64,000 nt of DNA from Paramecium octaurelia (lineage: Eukaryota > Ciliophora > Oligohymenophorea > Peniculida > Parameciidae), in NCBI GenBank assembly GCA_905182995.1, contig CAJJDP010000132.1:45940-109939 (forward strand). The letters run 5' to 3'. The notes beneath the pieces were generated by a model. That model worked only from the letters and a program-made list of their open reading frames with translations, was not told where the DNA came from and did not search any database. Position numbers and translations under genes: made by a program. Below are positions 36,986-49,488 of this stretch, piece after piece (position 1 is the first letter of the stretch; each line of letters opens with the position of its first letter).

Positions 36986-39684
36986 ATAATCTGTTAAATT
37001 ACATATTTTATTTCTATCTTCTTACTAAATTACACAAGCATATTCTTATTTATTCATACTTTTTAGTTCATAATCCCCTAGATATTAAATTGATAGAGAA
37101 TTGTTCTGAAATAACATTTGTTATTATTTTAGCTCAATTACTCAAATCCAAGGTTTTCTTAAGAGCAGAAAAATTAATTCAGGCTTTGCTAAAAAAAATT
37201 GAGTTCTAAGCTAATCTTAAATCTATATAAATTATGAATCTAAAATGTAATGTAGTTTGTTTCATGAAAATGAAAGATGATTTAAAAAGCTCAACTTGAT
37301 GATATCAATCTTTATGAAATTAGATAAAAAAGATTTAGTTCATCATTAATTCTGGAAAAAAAATATAACTTCTTTTCAATAATTGAATTGATACTTAGAA
37401 TAATAATGATAATAATTTATTTCTAAGAATTCAGCTTAAATATCTGACTTTTCAATATTTAAGTATAAGTAAATCATTCAGTGTTTATGGTATCTATTAT
37501 TCTTAAATTTCTACATTGTTGTGAAATAATTAATCAGAAAGTTATGGATTAATAAATAAAAAAGATTAACAACGTATTGTATTGAATATCTATCCATCTA
37601 AGTCATAAATAATAAGTTGCTGCAAATTATATAAAATCGATTGGAAAGAATTGTCAAACTAAATCTAAAATTAGAGAGTAAGATCTCAATCAAATTAATT
37701 AATTCTAGATTATTAATCATAAAATTATTAAACAAAATAAAAATGATAATCCTAAATTAATTAGATAATAATTTTAGTTTAAAATTATAATTTTTTTGAT
37801 TAATTTCAAATTGATTGCCAAGATTGTATATTCTCTATTGAAATTAAACACAGATGAATAAAATAATGTTTGATTTAGATAAAAATGAGAATTAAGTAGA
37901 AAAATTTTCTACAACCCTCTCCTAAGGGGAGATGTACTTAGAATTAATTAAAATTCATTTTTATTAGATAATTTTTAAATAACTTTATTATTCAAAGAGT
38001 TTTTTTCATTCAAAACTAAATGGAAACCTGTATAATTATTTGAACCATATTTTTTTTCTTAAAGATATAGAAAGTCATATAGTTTGGATTCCAGAATTAG
38101 ATTTTACTAAGTGATTGCTACTGGATTAGAGATTTTTACAAATACGAAGCAATCCATTAAAATAATTTTAAATCTCCAAAACAAAATTCCCGAAAACATT
38201 AATTAAATGATTAGGCTGCTTTGAAAGATAAAACTAATGATTGAAAGTACAAAAAAATGAGAATTGTTAAAAATGCTATTATAGATGTGTAAATTGTAAA
38301 CCTAACTAAATTTGTAATTTATTGTGAACTTACTCTAAAAACATACATCCTATTTATACTTGTCATTTTCATTTATGGTTCTAAAAACAGATTATTGTTA
38401 GGTGAAATATTACCATCTGATATTTTATTTAAGTTTTCGATTGAAATATCCATCCATGATTCTTGTAGGCTTTTATGCTGATGATTGGAAATTAACTTCA
38501 TAAATTTATTTAATTCAATTTCAAGAAAAAATATACAAGAAATTAACTAAGTTATGAATAAATATTAATTACTAATGTTTTTAGTGTTTAATAAATTTCA
38601 TTAAAAAAACTTTATAAATTTGAATTTTGAAGTTCTATTTAAGTTTGACGAGTATTTTATCTTTTTAGCTTTTGATTTAATCAAAGATTTATAAATAATA
38701 AATGGTAAAGTTGCAATAATGAATATAATTAATGTACTTATTATCCTAATCGATTCCTTACTTGAAGTATTAATAATTCTAGTAATAGTTATTTAATCAT
38801 TATAATTGAATATCAATTTTAGATACAGATTATCAATAAACCATAATTGATTTGAATCGCCTGATAATAGTTCAATTTAATAATTTAATTAATAAATCGA
38901 ATCATCTCCTTTCAAATTATAAAATATGAAATTAGTAGAATAAAATATTGCTTAACCAATTATACTATAGTTTTATCAAAAGATTAGAGTATTTTGATTA
39001 ATTAAATTTTAATTTTCATCCTTAACTATATATATTGATAGAAGAACTTAGTTTTGATATTGAGTTCTTTATAGAAACATAATCATGAAATTATTTTTCC
39101 TATCCAAATAATAGAGATAACGCATTTCTTTATCAGTTTTAATATTATTAAATTCTAAAAATAAAATATTTACTAAAAAGTGCTATTGAAGGATTTCTTA
39201 AAATTTATTAAATTTCAAATTAAGCCGAAAACTGACTCTAATCTACAGAAATATTTAGAATGAGAGAAATCTTTAAGATTTAATTACATAAATTATATTG
39301 TATTCTAAAAGTGCACTTTGTTTTATTTTCTGTAGTATTTTTTGAAACAATACCAAATTATCAAATGTCAAATTTTTACTTTAGATCATATTCTACTTTA
39401 ATTAAAAACTAAATTATTAAACTAGATATGAAATAGGAAAACTTCATTTTACTTTAATAAAGAAGTTTTCGTCATAATAAAATAATTATCTCTAAATAAC
39501 AAAAATTCTGTTATTCTATCATTAATAATCTTTATTAGTTTAACTGGGAGAGTTTGGATCACTTTAAAATTATATATCTAATATTTTAGTTGCTTTAAAA
39601 CAAAAATGATTAATACACCTTTCTTATTGCTTTTTATTTAATTATACTGATCATTAAAATTAAAAAATAAAATAATAAATAAAG
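36986..39684. other. Gene-poor stretch
   Basis: Only short or low-complexity frames. A 75-codon frame directly overlapping the copy C stop (36982-37209) is hydrophobic and probably spurious. No repeats or recognisable relics. Confidence 0.45.
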
Positions 39685-40011
39685 CTTGATAAAGAGATCA
39701 CAGATGGTTTCATAATTCATATAAAAAAAGTTCTTAATAAGATACTGGTTTAATACGATCCATCTATAAAGAATTCTATTCCTTCATAAAATCCTATAGT
39801 ATATTCTCAGATTGGCCTGAATGAAATGCGAAATGCATTCCAACGAAATATTGACTGCAAAACATATTACTATCAAAAATTTAAATTATAATATAAAATA
39901 TGGGATGAATGGGTTAGCAAAATAAAATTTGAGTAGTTGAGTGAGAGATTAGTTGAAGAGCATAGAAGGAATTAATATAATCATTAAATTTACTTTAGTG
40001 TTGTTCTCTGA
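39685..40011 (+). CDS. C-terminal fragment of an unidentified gene
   Basis: A 108-residue open frame with convincing composition: LDKEITDGFIIHIKKVLNKI, then YDPSIKNSIPSQNPIVYSQI, LNEMRNAFQRNIDCKTYYYQ and WDEWVSKIKFEQLSERLVEE, ending in TGA. The frame stays open a little further upstream but with only A/T-rich codons, and no start Met is evident. It may be the last exon of a truncated gene. Family unknown. Confidence 0.4.
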
Positions 40012-40594
40012 ATAATGGTTAACTAAGAATAATAATAATTTGTTGAATTTTATGTTTATTATTTTGATATGAAATGATTATTTAAACATTACAATCAAAA
40101 TTGCCTATTATTCGATATGAATTATTTACCTTTAAAACCCATATTGTATAATTTTAAGTTTATTATTTTCTCCTAATTGATTATTTAAACATTAAAACCA
40201 AATTGTGAATTTTATGTCTATTTTTGATAAGTTCTACTTTTGTAAAATTAAAATAGAACTATAAAATACAATATTTTCAAAAATTTCCATTTTAAAAATG
40301 TTAAACTCATTAGGAAAAGATAAAAATAATGAAGCAATATTTTTTTGCTTTTAACAATGATATTCTTTAATTTTCTTTCAACATAAAGAAAAGTATGTTA
40401 TTTTGCAATAACCTAAACTTCTTTGTTTCCAATTAAAATTTGTAGCCTATAAAACAAGAGTTTTGATAGAAACACTAGCAAAAAGATTAAGTACTTATAA
40501 GAAGACTTTTAGATCTTCTTAGATCATTTATATAAACATATTAACTAAAGAATTAAAGACAATATGAAAATATCAATATTTTTATCATCAAATA
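40012..40594. other. Intergenic, nothing seen
   Basis: About 580 AT-rich bases upstream of the WD40 gene at 40595. No promoter motif can be named with confidence. Confidence 0.5.
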
Positions 40595-41986
40595 ATGACA
40601 AACAAACAAACTCTTAAAGATCAACTTCCTAAAATAAAATGTATCGAGCATGAAAGATAAATTGTTTAAATAGGATTAGATCAAAATTTATTGCCATCTT
40701 AAAGAGCCTTATGTGAAATTTGTGGTTAAAAGGCAATTATGGTACCAATATCAATAGACAGAGCGATAGTTATGATACGAATGATTTAAAATGATGAGGA
40801 TATAGTATAAGATAAAGCAATGGTAAGTATGATTGATCAATGCTTAAATGGCGGAGATAGAGCATTAACTGTGAAAGACATAATAACCATAGGAACAGTT
40901 CTCTCAAACAAATTCATAAAGATAGGGGATAATTTTGTATTAAGATCAAAATATATTGCAAATAAAGATAGAACATAACTTGATACATCAGAATCATTCT
41001 AGAATAAAAGAAAACTAATCAAAAAATAACATTAATTGATTGGAAATTAGTCTATAGTTATAAAAGAGAGTACGAAGTATGAAGCAAAGACAGGGATTGA
41101 ATGGATTAAAAATATCATAGAAACAGAACACAGTCAAAGTAGCTTTATCTCCTCTAGTTTTAGTCCTATTATAAAAGTATGGTCAGGAGGAAAGTTTAAA
41201 GAGTTGAAACATGAAAATTAATTTGTTCGTTGTGTTACTTTATTTGATGAAGAACTAATAGTATGTTATGCAGATTCAAGTATAAGAATTTGGAAATAAA
41301 AAGACGGAACAGAATGGACTGTAGATTAAACACTAAAGGAATAACATCAGGGAGAAATTTGGTCAGTGATCACTCATTTTGAGACTTTTGTAACTGGAAG
41401 TTATGATAAAACTTTAAAAGTATTTAGTAAAAGAAGAAATAATCGATTACATTAAAATTATAAATGCATCTAAAAAGTTGATATAAATGATTGTTAAGTC
41501 ACTTGTATGGCGATTCACGATGATATTTTAGGGATTGGAAGTAGATCGGGATCGCTTGCTATATGCTAATTCACTGATGTTTGGAATCTAACCTAAATAT
41601 TGTCAAAACATACAGCAGCCATTTAATGTGTCGCTTTCAAAGCGGATTAAAACTTATTAGCAACTGGATCAGATGATAAATCAATATTATTGTGGTAGAT
41701 GAAATATGGGGATTAATTCGAATTATTACAAGAGATAAAGGATCATTAAAGCTATGTGTTTAGTCTGGCATTTCATCCTACGTATGCAGCATTTTTATCT
41801 GGAGGATTGGATAATAAGATGATGCTATTTGGTTTGGATTCAAAAGGGAGATGGATTAAGTTTTAAGAATTGAACAAAGACAATCCAATTACTGTGATCT
41901 AATTTCTCAAAGATAATTGGAAGTTTTATATTGGCACTAGTGTTGGTACAATTATTTTACATGAGATTGAATAACAACAGCAATGA
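40595..41986 (+). CDS. WD40-repeat protein with N-terminal Cys/His segment
   Basis: An uninterrupted frame of 463 residues. The head has IKCIEHERQIVQ and ALCEICGQKAIMVPIS (C..H plus C-x2-C, zinc-binding-like), followed by a helical region to about residue 170. The propeller then shows FISSSFSPIIKVWSGGK, LIVCYADSSIRIWKQKDG, FVTGSYDKTLKVFSKRR, GIGSRSGSLAICQF, LLATGSDDKSILLWQMKY, AFLSGGLDNKMMLFGL and a closing FYIGTSVGTIILHEIEQ. It is distinct from the copy A-D family in sequence and lacks the VKGGSD segment. No intron is needed. It is the first gene of the compact right-hand block and is followed 290 bases later by another plus-strand gene. Function beyond protein scaffolding is unknown. Confidence 0.85.
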
Positions 41987-42275
41987 AATTTTCCTTTGTA
42001 GGCATTATTCTTGATCTAAAATTGATAATTCATATCATAAATTGCCTTTTTAATTATGTTATTCTTGTTTTTTATTTTATAAATAGACTCAAAGCTATTT
42101 TCTTAATTCTTTTTCCGCTAATTTGTTTCAGTCAATCGAAATACATTTATGTTGGAATTTATTCCTAATTTGAGAATAATCTAGGGGTAAATTGATGAGA
42201 TAAAACTCTTCAAAAGTCTTTAGGGGTTTTAAAATGTTTTCTAATAATTTATTAATCTCAAATTGAATTAACATA

Positions 42276-43999
42276 ATGGATAGTTAATAAGATTCAAGGC
42301 TTGCGTCAGAGTAGGGGTCACCAAAATTAAAGTTAACAGCCCGTCAAAGAGCGTAGATAATTAAAGAATTTTTTGCTTCAAAAGGTAAATATCCAGTTTT
42401 TTCCAATAATCTAATTGACGAAGCTATAGGTCTGAATTTTCTATCATATGATAAGAAAGATAAAATTCTAAGAGATCCAAACAAATTATCAATATTTTAA
42501 ATAGAGTTAAATATGAATTCTCCTCGTACTAAAGAAGCTTTATAATTAATGGAAGTATAGGATGATTGGTGTCATGTGATGTCTTTCTTAGATTTTTAAA
42601 GCGAGTTTGAACATCCAATAAAGTGTTTGGTAGATTATATGGAGTATTTATAAGGAAAATCGCGAAAGCTGTTGCAAATAGTTTCTTTAAGAAATAGACT
42701 GAAAAAAATAAATAAAAATAATACAGGAAACAATAATGTTAACACAAATTGTACAATAACTTAATAGGCATCCTCTATTTTTGTAACTGATCAAAGAAAT
42801 TCATAAATTCTATCCAAGTCATTCAATACACGAAGTTTAGACTTTTTGCAATAATCATTTGATGATAAATTAGAGCAAATCACGAAAAGAAATACTTAAT
42901 ATCTCAATACACTTAAAAAACATTAGCAGTTAGATGAAGAATAGAATTAAAAGTTGCAACAATATTATTAAGCTACAATCCCTAGCATTGCTAGGAAAGT
43001 AGAGAAAGTAAAAGAATTACATAGATTGTAATATTATTATTACTATTTTAGAGAATAGAATTAACGAAAGCAATCGTAGAAATAAAGACATAAGAAAACT
43101 TTAGAGAAAATAGAAAAATTAGAAAAGGAAGATAAAAAACACAGACAATAATTTTAAGAATAAATTAAGCACAAATTTGAGTAATCTGAACTCAATAGGA
43201 ACTAATTAAACTAGTCTTATCAACAAGAAATGTAAGAAAATATTGAAAGAAACAAAAAGCGACAAGAGGAGAGAGACGCTAAAAGACAAAGAGCAAGAGA
43301 ATTAGAAGACTAAGAAGTTGAAGAAATCATAGAAAGAAACTAAGAGAAAACATAAATGGCGGAGAATTGTTTGAAAAAAATTAGAAATATTATGAAATTA
43401 AAAAAAATAGAATAACAAAAGAAGATAGAAATCGCTAATAAAAAAGTTGTTGAAAAACAGCAAGAAAAAGATTAACAGAGGTTATAATATTTTATTTAAA
43501 TCGCTGATTAAAGTAATAAAATGGTTGAATCCCAAATGTAATTAAGAGCAAAACGCTTGAATGAGTTAAAACAAAAATTTGAAAAATAATAGTAAACAGT
43601 TTAGAAGAACAAAAAGAAGATTTTAAGTGAGTTTAATTCTAAAATTGAAGAAATACGATCATAAGAGGAACGTACTACTATTATTCAAATATAATTTAGA
43701 AAAGCAAGAAGATTTTATTAATGAAAACAGAACTTTAACTATGCTCTCTGCAGATAGGATTAGAGAAATTGATGAAAGGGAGAAGCTCAGAATGTAGAGA
43801 ACAACCAGAATTAATTAAGAACATGAAGTAAATATTTCTGATATCTTAATTTAAGTAATAGTAAGAGAAATGGTTGTAAAAGATTATTAGCGAAAAGTAA
43901 AAACTGAAAAAGCTAAAATCATAATAAGAGATGTTCAAGGATGCGATTATCAAATAACATTTAGAGTTAAGAAATACGGTAGATAAATTAATGAAATGA
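42276..43999 (+). CDS. Long coiled-coil protein, possibly cytoskeletal or ciliary
   Basis: A 553-residue protein with two introns: 43672-43699 (28 nt) and 43828-43861 (34 nt). Each is needed; without the first the frame ends at TGA 43722-43724. The N-terminal ~130 residues form a folded-looking region (LTARQRAQIIKEFFASKGKY, AIGLNFLSYDKKDKILRDPN, DDWCHVMSFLDFQSEFEHPI). From about residue 200 to the end it is a nearly continuous Gln/Lys/Glu-rich coiled coil (KLEKEDKKHRQQFQEQIKH, QEEVEEIIERN-like stretches), ending KQHLELRNTVDKLMK. Such architecture is common in ciliary and basal-body proteins, but no specific family is recognised, so localisation is inference only. The next gene downstream encodes katanin p80. 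Confidence 0.8.
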
Positions 44000-44637
44000 G
44001 AACGTTCTGTTATGATGATCTTCTTATGCATTTTTATTAACAGAAATACAAATTTATAAAACTGCTCTTCTAGTAGTATTATCGTAATGTTTGATATGAA
44101 AATGTAAAAATGCAGAATAGCTCATTATTCTTCCAGTTTTTATTGTAAATTTTAACAATTTCTAGTAAAATTATTCAATGTATCGCTCATTTTTTGTCTA
44201 ATTTATTGCATTTTCAACTCTAATGAAAGGATTTAGTAATCATCAAATATTTTATTAATGATAATCTAATTAATTTCTTCTATTGATTAAATCATCATTA
44301 ATTTGTATTTGACGTCCCTAATTTGATATTGATATTACAATTAATAAAGTCATCTTTTTATATGATCTCTAAGGCTATGGAATCATCAACATCTACTTTT
44401 ATAAATTTCTTAAAATATCTAAATAGTTTGAATGACTACAATTCCATGATTTCTTTATCACAATAAATCTTATCGGGGATAGTGTAAGTAGTTTTGTGAA
44501 ATACAGGTTATTTTTTCTGTTTGGGTATTTGTATTCTCTTTGGCATTCTTACTTGTCTAATCAAGAGGCATAAATCGTTATTCATAAATTAACGATAAAA
44601 TAAATAGAGTTCTTAACAATAATATTATTTAAATTTT
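44000..44637. other. Intergenic
   Basis: About 640 AT-rich bases. If the second intron of the upstream gene were retained, an alternative frame would continue to about 44090, but its composition is poor. Nothing else is seen. Confidence 0.5.
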
Positions 44638-46616
44638 ATGAATAGAAACTTGAAATTGGGTAACAATATTAAATTTAGTGTAGGTGAAATTGAGAATCTA
44701 TCAAAAATAAAATTAGCTCGATTTTCAGAGACTTCAACTAGATTCTTTACATATGTTGATGACACAAATTAGATTTACATTAATAAGATAGAAAATTCAA
44801 AAAATTTCTTAGATGTTAAATTATTCAACCCATTCCATTCGTATTTTGTTTAAAGTCAGAATGAAATTTCAAGTATCATCTTTAGCAGTTCTGAAAATGA
44901 AATCATAAATGGATCAAGCAAAGGAATCATTACATTTGTGGATATATCAACTTAAAAGAGTATAAATTCTTATAAACTTAGTTTAATCTAATATAAAAGG
45001 TCATTTATCTTCAATAACTGCCTTAGCAATATTTCCAAATCAAGAAAATATGGTTTTTAGTGGAGCTATGGATAGTTAAGTAAAACTTTGGGATTCTAGG
45101 TCTAAAACAGCTGGTTTCACATTAAGAGCACACACTTTATCTATTAGTGCTTTAGCTGTTTCTCCTGATGGTAAATTATTAGCATCTGGTTCCAATGATG
45201 GAAGCGTTAAAATTTGGGATATTCATTAATAGAAATTGATGGCCACCTTTAACGAATCCGATTCTTCTATAACATGTTTATAATTCAATCCTCTTGATAA
45301 AGCAATAGCCACAGCCTCAGATGATGGATGTATAAGATATTGGGATTTAGATAAATATAATTAGGTATCAATTTTTATCTTATTTGTTCAGATATCTTCA
45401 ACAAAGCCAGATAAATAGACAGTTTATTCGATTCGATTTTGTAATGAAGGCAAATCCTTAATATCAGCATAAAATTTTTCTTTTAAATGTTGGGATTTAG
45501 AAAGAGATGCTTTATTACTAGATAATGTAGAAAGTTAATGCAAGAGCATATTAGATACATATATATTTGAGGACAGAGAATTATTTGGTCTATCAACTCA
45601 GAATTAGACTGGTTTAAGTGTATTTGGATCAAAATTATCAAATATCAATTTTGATAGTAGATTCAGCATAGATAGAAACAAATAGAGGATACATAGTGAA
45701 AGAATATAAGGAACAGAGATAAATGATCAATTTCAATAGAGAAATAGTTTCAATATTTTGAAGCCAAAAAATACTTAAAAAATATTTCAAAATAATTTAA
45801 ATCAAAAAGCTTCCAATTCAAATCTTATTGAAGAGTAGGGATTTTAATTATGTAATAATAATGGAAATAAGTTTGTACCGACTACATAAATTCCATAAAT
45901 GATTGCTTATGAAAGTGTAATTTAGGAGGAAGACATTAAAGAAAACTAATAGAGTGCTTTAGATTTAGTTACAAGTTAAGATGAAGTTAATTTATCAAGC
46001 TTTGTTATTGATGATGAGAACAAATTAAAGTTTATTTAAATAGATATGATTAACGAAATATAGAAGGATCACAATAGAGTTATGTAAATATTAAAATAAA
46101 GGATAAATTATATGAAGCCTATAATTTATTGGTGGAGTAATAACAACATAAAATCGGCCATCAATGCAATCAATTAATTAGTTGAACCATCAATATTATT
46201 TGATGCGTTGACAATGTGTTCACAAAGTTCAAGATTTAAATCTATACCAATAGAGTAAATGCCTTAAATGTTAGAGAAGTGTAAAGTACTAATAGATTCA
46301 AAATACTTATCTCATATAAAGGGAGGCATAGTGTTTTCTTATAAGGCATTCAACATTTATAGAGAGGTATAGAATTGATTTTTAGAAATAGGATATTTTA
46401 ACAATAAAATGTTTCAATTAGATGTCGAAAGTGGATTTAAGTAGAGAGGAAAGAGTGGCTAAGTATGATAAAATAGTGGAATAATTAAAATAGATAATTT
46501 AAATGTCAAAATTAACCAAATTGATAGAAAGAAATAAGGAAGAAATTAGTGATTTAGCTAAAAAATTTTAAATAGAAATGTTAGGCTTGTTAAAAAGAAT
46601 TAATTAATAATAATGA
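44638..46616 (+). CDS. KATNB1: Katanin p80 (WD40 regulatory subunit B1)
   Basis: A 634-residue protein with three introns (44960-44981, 45365-45391, 46367-46391). The N-terminal half is a WD40 propeller: GHLSSITALAIFPNQENMVF, SGAMDSQVKLWDSRSKTAG, HTLSISALAVSPDGKLLASG, SNDGSVKIWDIHQQKLMATF and TASDDGCIRYWDLDKYNQ. A low-complexity linker leads to the con80 domain: DHNRVMQILKQRINYMKPII, YWWSNNNIKSAINAINQLVE, DALTMCSQSSRF, VLIDSKYLSHIKGGI and KYDKIVEQLKQIIQMSKLTK. Katanin p80 targets and stimulates the p60 AAA ATPase that severs microtubules; con80 binds p60. In ciliates katanin acts at cortical microtubules and cilia (established for the family). Length and domain order match other p80 proteins. 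No p60 gene is in the window. Confidence 0.92.
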
Positions 46617-46643
46617 TTGTGATTTTTTTCTATTTATTATTTT

Positions 46644-49139
46644 TCAGAAAAACTTTGTTTCTGCTGCTTTTTCGACAAATAAATCTCTAAAAACATAACT
46701 TGAATATATTACCCTTCTCCTCCAAAATATGGGTAAGCACATGTAACAAGAATAATGTTGTATAATAAGTAAACAATAAGAGGAACAGCTGTGCTTTCTT
46801 CAACAACTGTAGCTAACATATCTCCTTAAACACAAGATTAATAAATGTTTCCTCTTTTAGACAATTTGTCATCAACTTGAAATAGCTATTGATAGTATAC
46901 CTTCATTGTAATATCGACTTTATTTCAATGCAGTTCCATTGATAATGGAATAACACATCAGAAATAGTATTATTACTGTATGGCCTAAGAGAAATCCTGG
47001 AGTGCCTCTTTTTCCAAAGAAATATGCAAATATAAATAATAGTATTGTGTCAGTAATTGTAATGATGAAAACCCAAATGATTGCTAGTAAATGCTTACTA
47101 TCAAAATATCTATTTAATGTGATTGTGTTTCTCTTTGCTATTTCTGCTGCAATACCACTCTCATAAATATTAAGATCAAATATTCTGGATATTGATATTA
47201 CAGAGCCAACAGTCATACCTTTTATAAGGAATGCTAATCCAATTCCAAATAGAATTCCAAAAATACCGTTAAAATCAATCAATGGATTATTATCAACCTT
47301 AAATAGATAGAGTGCTCCTCCAAGGAAGGTTAATGCTAATAAAATGGCTGAGCCAGCATTTGTGACTTTTAAGTAGATCATGTAATTTCTTGCTGCCCAT
47401 GCCATTTTGGTAAATCTCTCAGATACGACTTAGGTTACATGAGATGCTACGCATAATTTGGCTCCATCTTAGGAGAGAGCTCCAATATAATAAAGGGGAG
47501 TTATTATTAAAACATTGATTAAGAATCCAGCAGCTGCTGCTAAAATTCCTGCATAACCACCTAAGGCATGTGCAGCTGTTGCTATTATTCCTAAGGTTAA
47601 TACGATGATGATTTATCCCGAGGCACTAAGAAACGTAGCATAATTAAAAGATTGTGTTAATATTCTCTCAGATGATGATAATGCCTCTTAATAATTTAAT
47701 ATATGATACCAAATTTCTAACTGGTTGACATCCATGAGAAGTCATCCATTCGCCAATTGATAACAATACGAGATTGCTTAATTGACCTAAAATACAACAA
47801 TACGTTATCTTTCTAATTGTAATGTCTTCCTTAGCTAATGTTTCGGGTGCTTCAATTCCTTTTAATGAAAATTATTTTAGTATTGTAACCATTGGCATAA
47901 AAAAGAAGATTAATAAAGTCATTAAATGAGTAATCAATACTTATTGTCTGATGTTTATTTTAGTGAATCTCACTACCTCATTATCCCAAATCATGCTCTT
48001 CATTGTTTAAACTATCACTGCGCAAAAGACATTAACACAAAAATATAATGTTGGAGCTAACAATGATTTCCAAGTAATATTTTCTTTAGCTACTTCTTCA
48101 GAATTAGAGAATATTACAAACCCTCCAACTGTTAAAACTGCTATACATATAGCTGAGTCCAACAAATTTACTACTTATGTACTTATTATGTTAGAAATCA
48201 CATATAATAATTTAGTAGGTGATGAAATATAGGGATTATTGAAACTTAGGTTTCTATCGCATTTAACCAAACCATCAATTGCGTTAAAAATACTTCTCCC
48301 CAAAATACTTGTTGATTCTCTATATATAAATGCACAAACGATTATTCCCAAAGCATATCCGCAACAGCATATGCCCATCAACTGCAATTTATCTTATGGC
48401 TTATTATCGTTGCTTAATCCTTATAAACTCCTAAACAAAAAGAATAATATTAAGAAAATGAAATAAATGGATGCTATACACATTAGAACTACACCAAAAC
48501 CAACAGTATACATGAAATCGTATAGCTCCCATTTATTTTGAATTGCAGTTGTTATCACTTTGCATATTGATCTACCTGCAAATGTGTAGGCTGTCCATGC
48601 AATTATTGTTATGGATGCAAAACCAAAAAATAAGCCTACTATAAATCCTGCTTTAGTTCCAACAGGAATGAACCAGATCTATATATAAATTTCATATTCA
48701 TACAGTTGATAACAGAAACAATATCAATAGGATTAGAGCGTATATCAATTAAGTAAAGAACATTCCTATTATTGTGTTTGATATCTGAATGCATCCATCA
48801 GCCAATTCACTCGAGTAGTTATGCCTTACCTATTATTATTTGATTGAATACTTCATATTATCTCACTATTTCCTAGGTTTCACATATTAATTCAAATTGC
48901 TTAGCTAAATATTGTGGTTCATCTTCTCTCTCTTTCAATCCTCCACAATACGCAATTATACACCATATTAATGCTAATATTGATGCAAGTATTATTAAAA
49001 TTATCGGCCAATCTGCCATTAAATCTATTCCAGCAGCCCCTGCTGTAAATACCAACCCCAGTCCTATAGCTCCGCATAGATACTTCGTACAAGTCGCTAT
49101 TGGACCAAGACACATTCCTAATATGTCACCGACGCACAT
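46644..49139 (-). CDS. Divergent membrane pyrophosphatase (H+-PPase) homologue, catalytic residues missing
   Basis: A 790-residue multi-pass protein with five introns (48830-48851, 48679-48703, 47685-47709 ending GAG, 46876-46900 ending AAG, 46687-46712). Full-length order matches vacuolar-type H+-PPases: GTKAGFIVGLFFGFASITII, a helix FIYRESTSILGRSIFNAIDG aligning with the metal-site helix, IGEWMTSHGCQPVRNLALSS, HALGGYAGILAAAAGFLINV, GILFGIGLAFLIKGMTVGSV and a terminal QGDMLATVVEESTAVPLIVY. In the family these helices carry paired Asp (DDPRNPA, DNVGD, DNAGG, VGDTVGDP) that bind Mg-pyrophosphate. Here the aligned segments read NNPYISS, IISTQVVNLL, SQDGAKL and CVQGDMLA, so nearly all ligands are absent. 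It is probably not a pyrophosphatase; a regulatory or transport role is speculation. It lies tail-to-tail with katanin p80, 27 bases apart. Confidence 0.8.
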
Positions 49140-49191
49140 TTATATTAAAAACGAATTAATTATAATCTTATTTTCTATAAAATATTCTAAT

Positions 49192-49430
49192 TCATCGTAT
49201 ATTGTTATTTTTAAATAGCTCCCCCATAACTTATTTATCTTGTTGTAATAGAGCAACTAATTATTCATATCCATTTTCCTACTTAAAAAATAAATTCATT
49301 ACTTCTCCATTTGTGCCACCGAATAAATTACTTAAACCATTATGATTACTGCTAGTATGATTGTCTTCCTCTTCTGAAGTAACAGGTTCTAATTCTGTTT
49401 ATTATTATTATTATTATAATTGCTATTGTG

Positions 49431-49488
<58 letters not shown>

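Noticed and set aside
43740..44089. Second small gene after the coiled-coil gene stop at 43724
   Set aside because: A canonical 28-nt intron joins it to the upstream frame, and a 34-nt intron then gives a better C-terminus ending at 43999.
46920..47405. Choline-transporter-like (SLC44) protein
   Set aside because: First impression from the hydrophobic C-terminal segment. Once the introns were placed, the whole-length helix order fitted membrane pyrophosphatases better.
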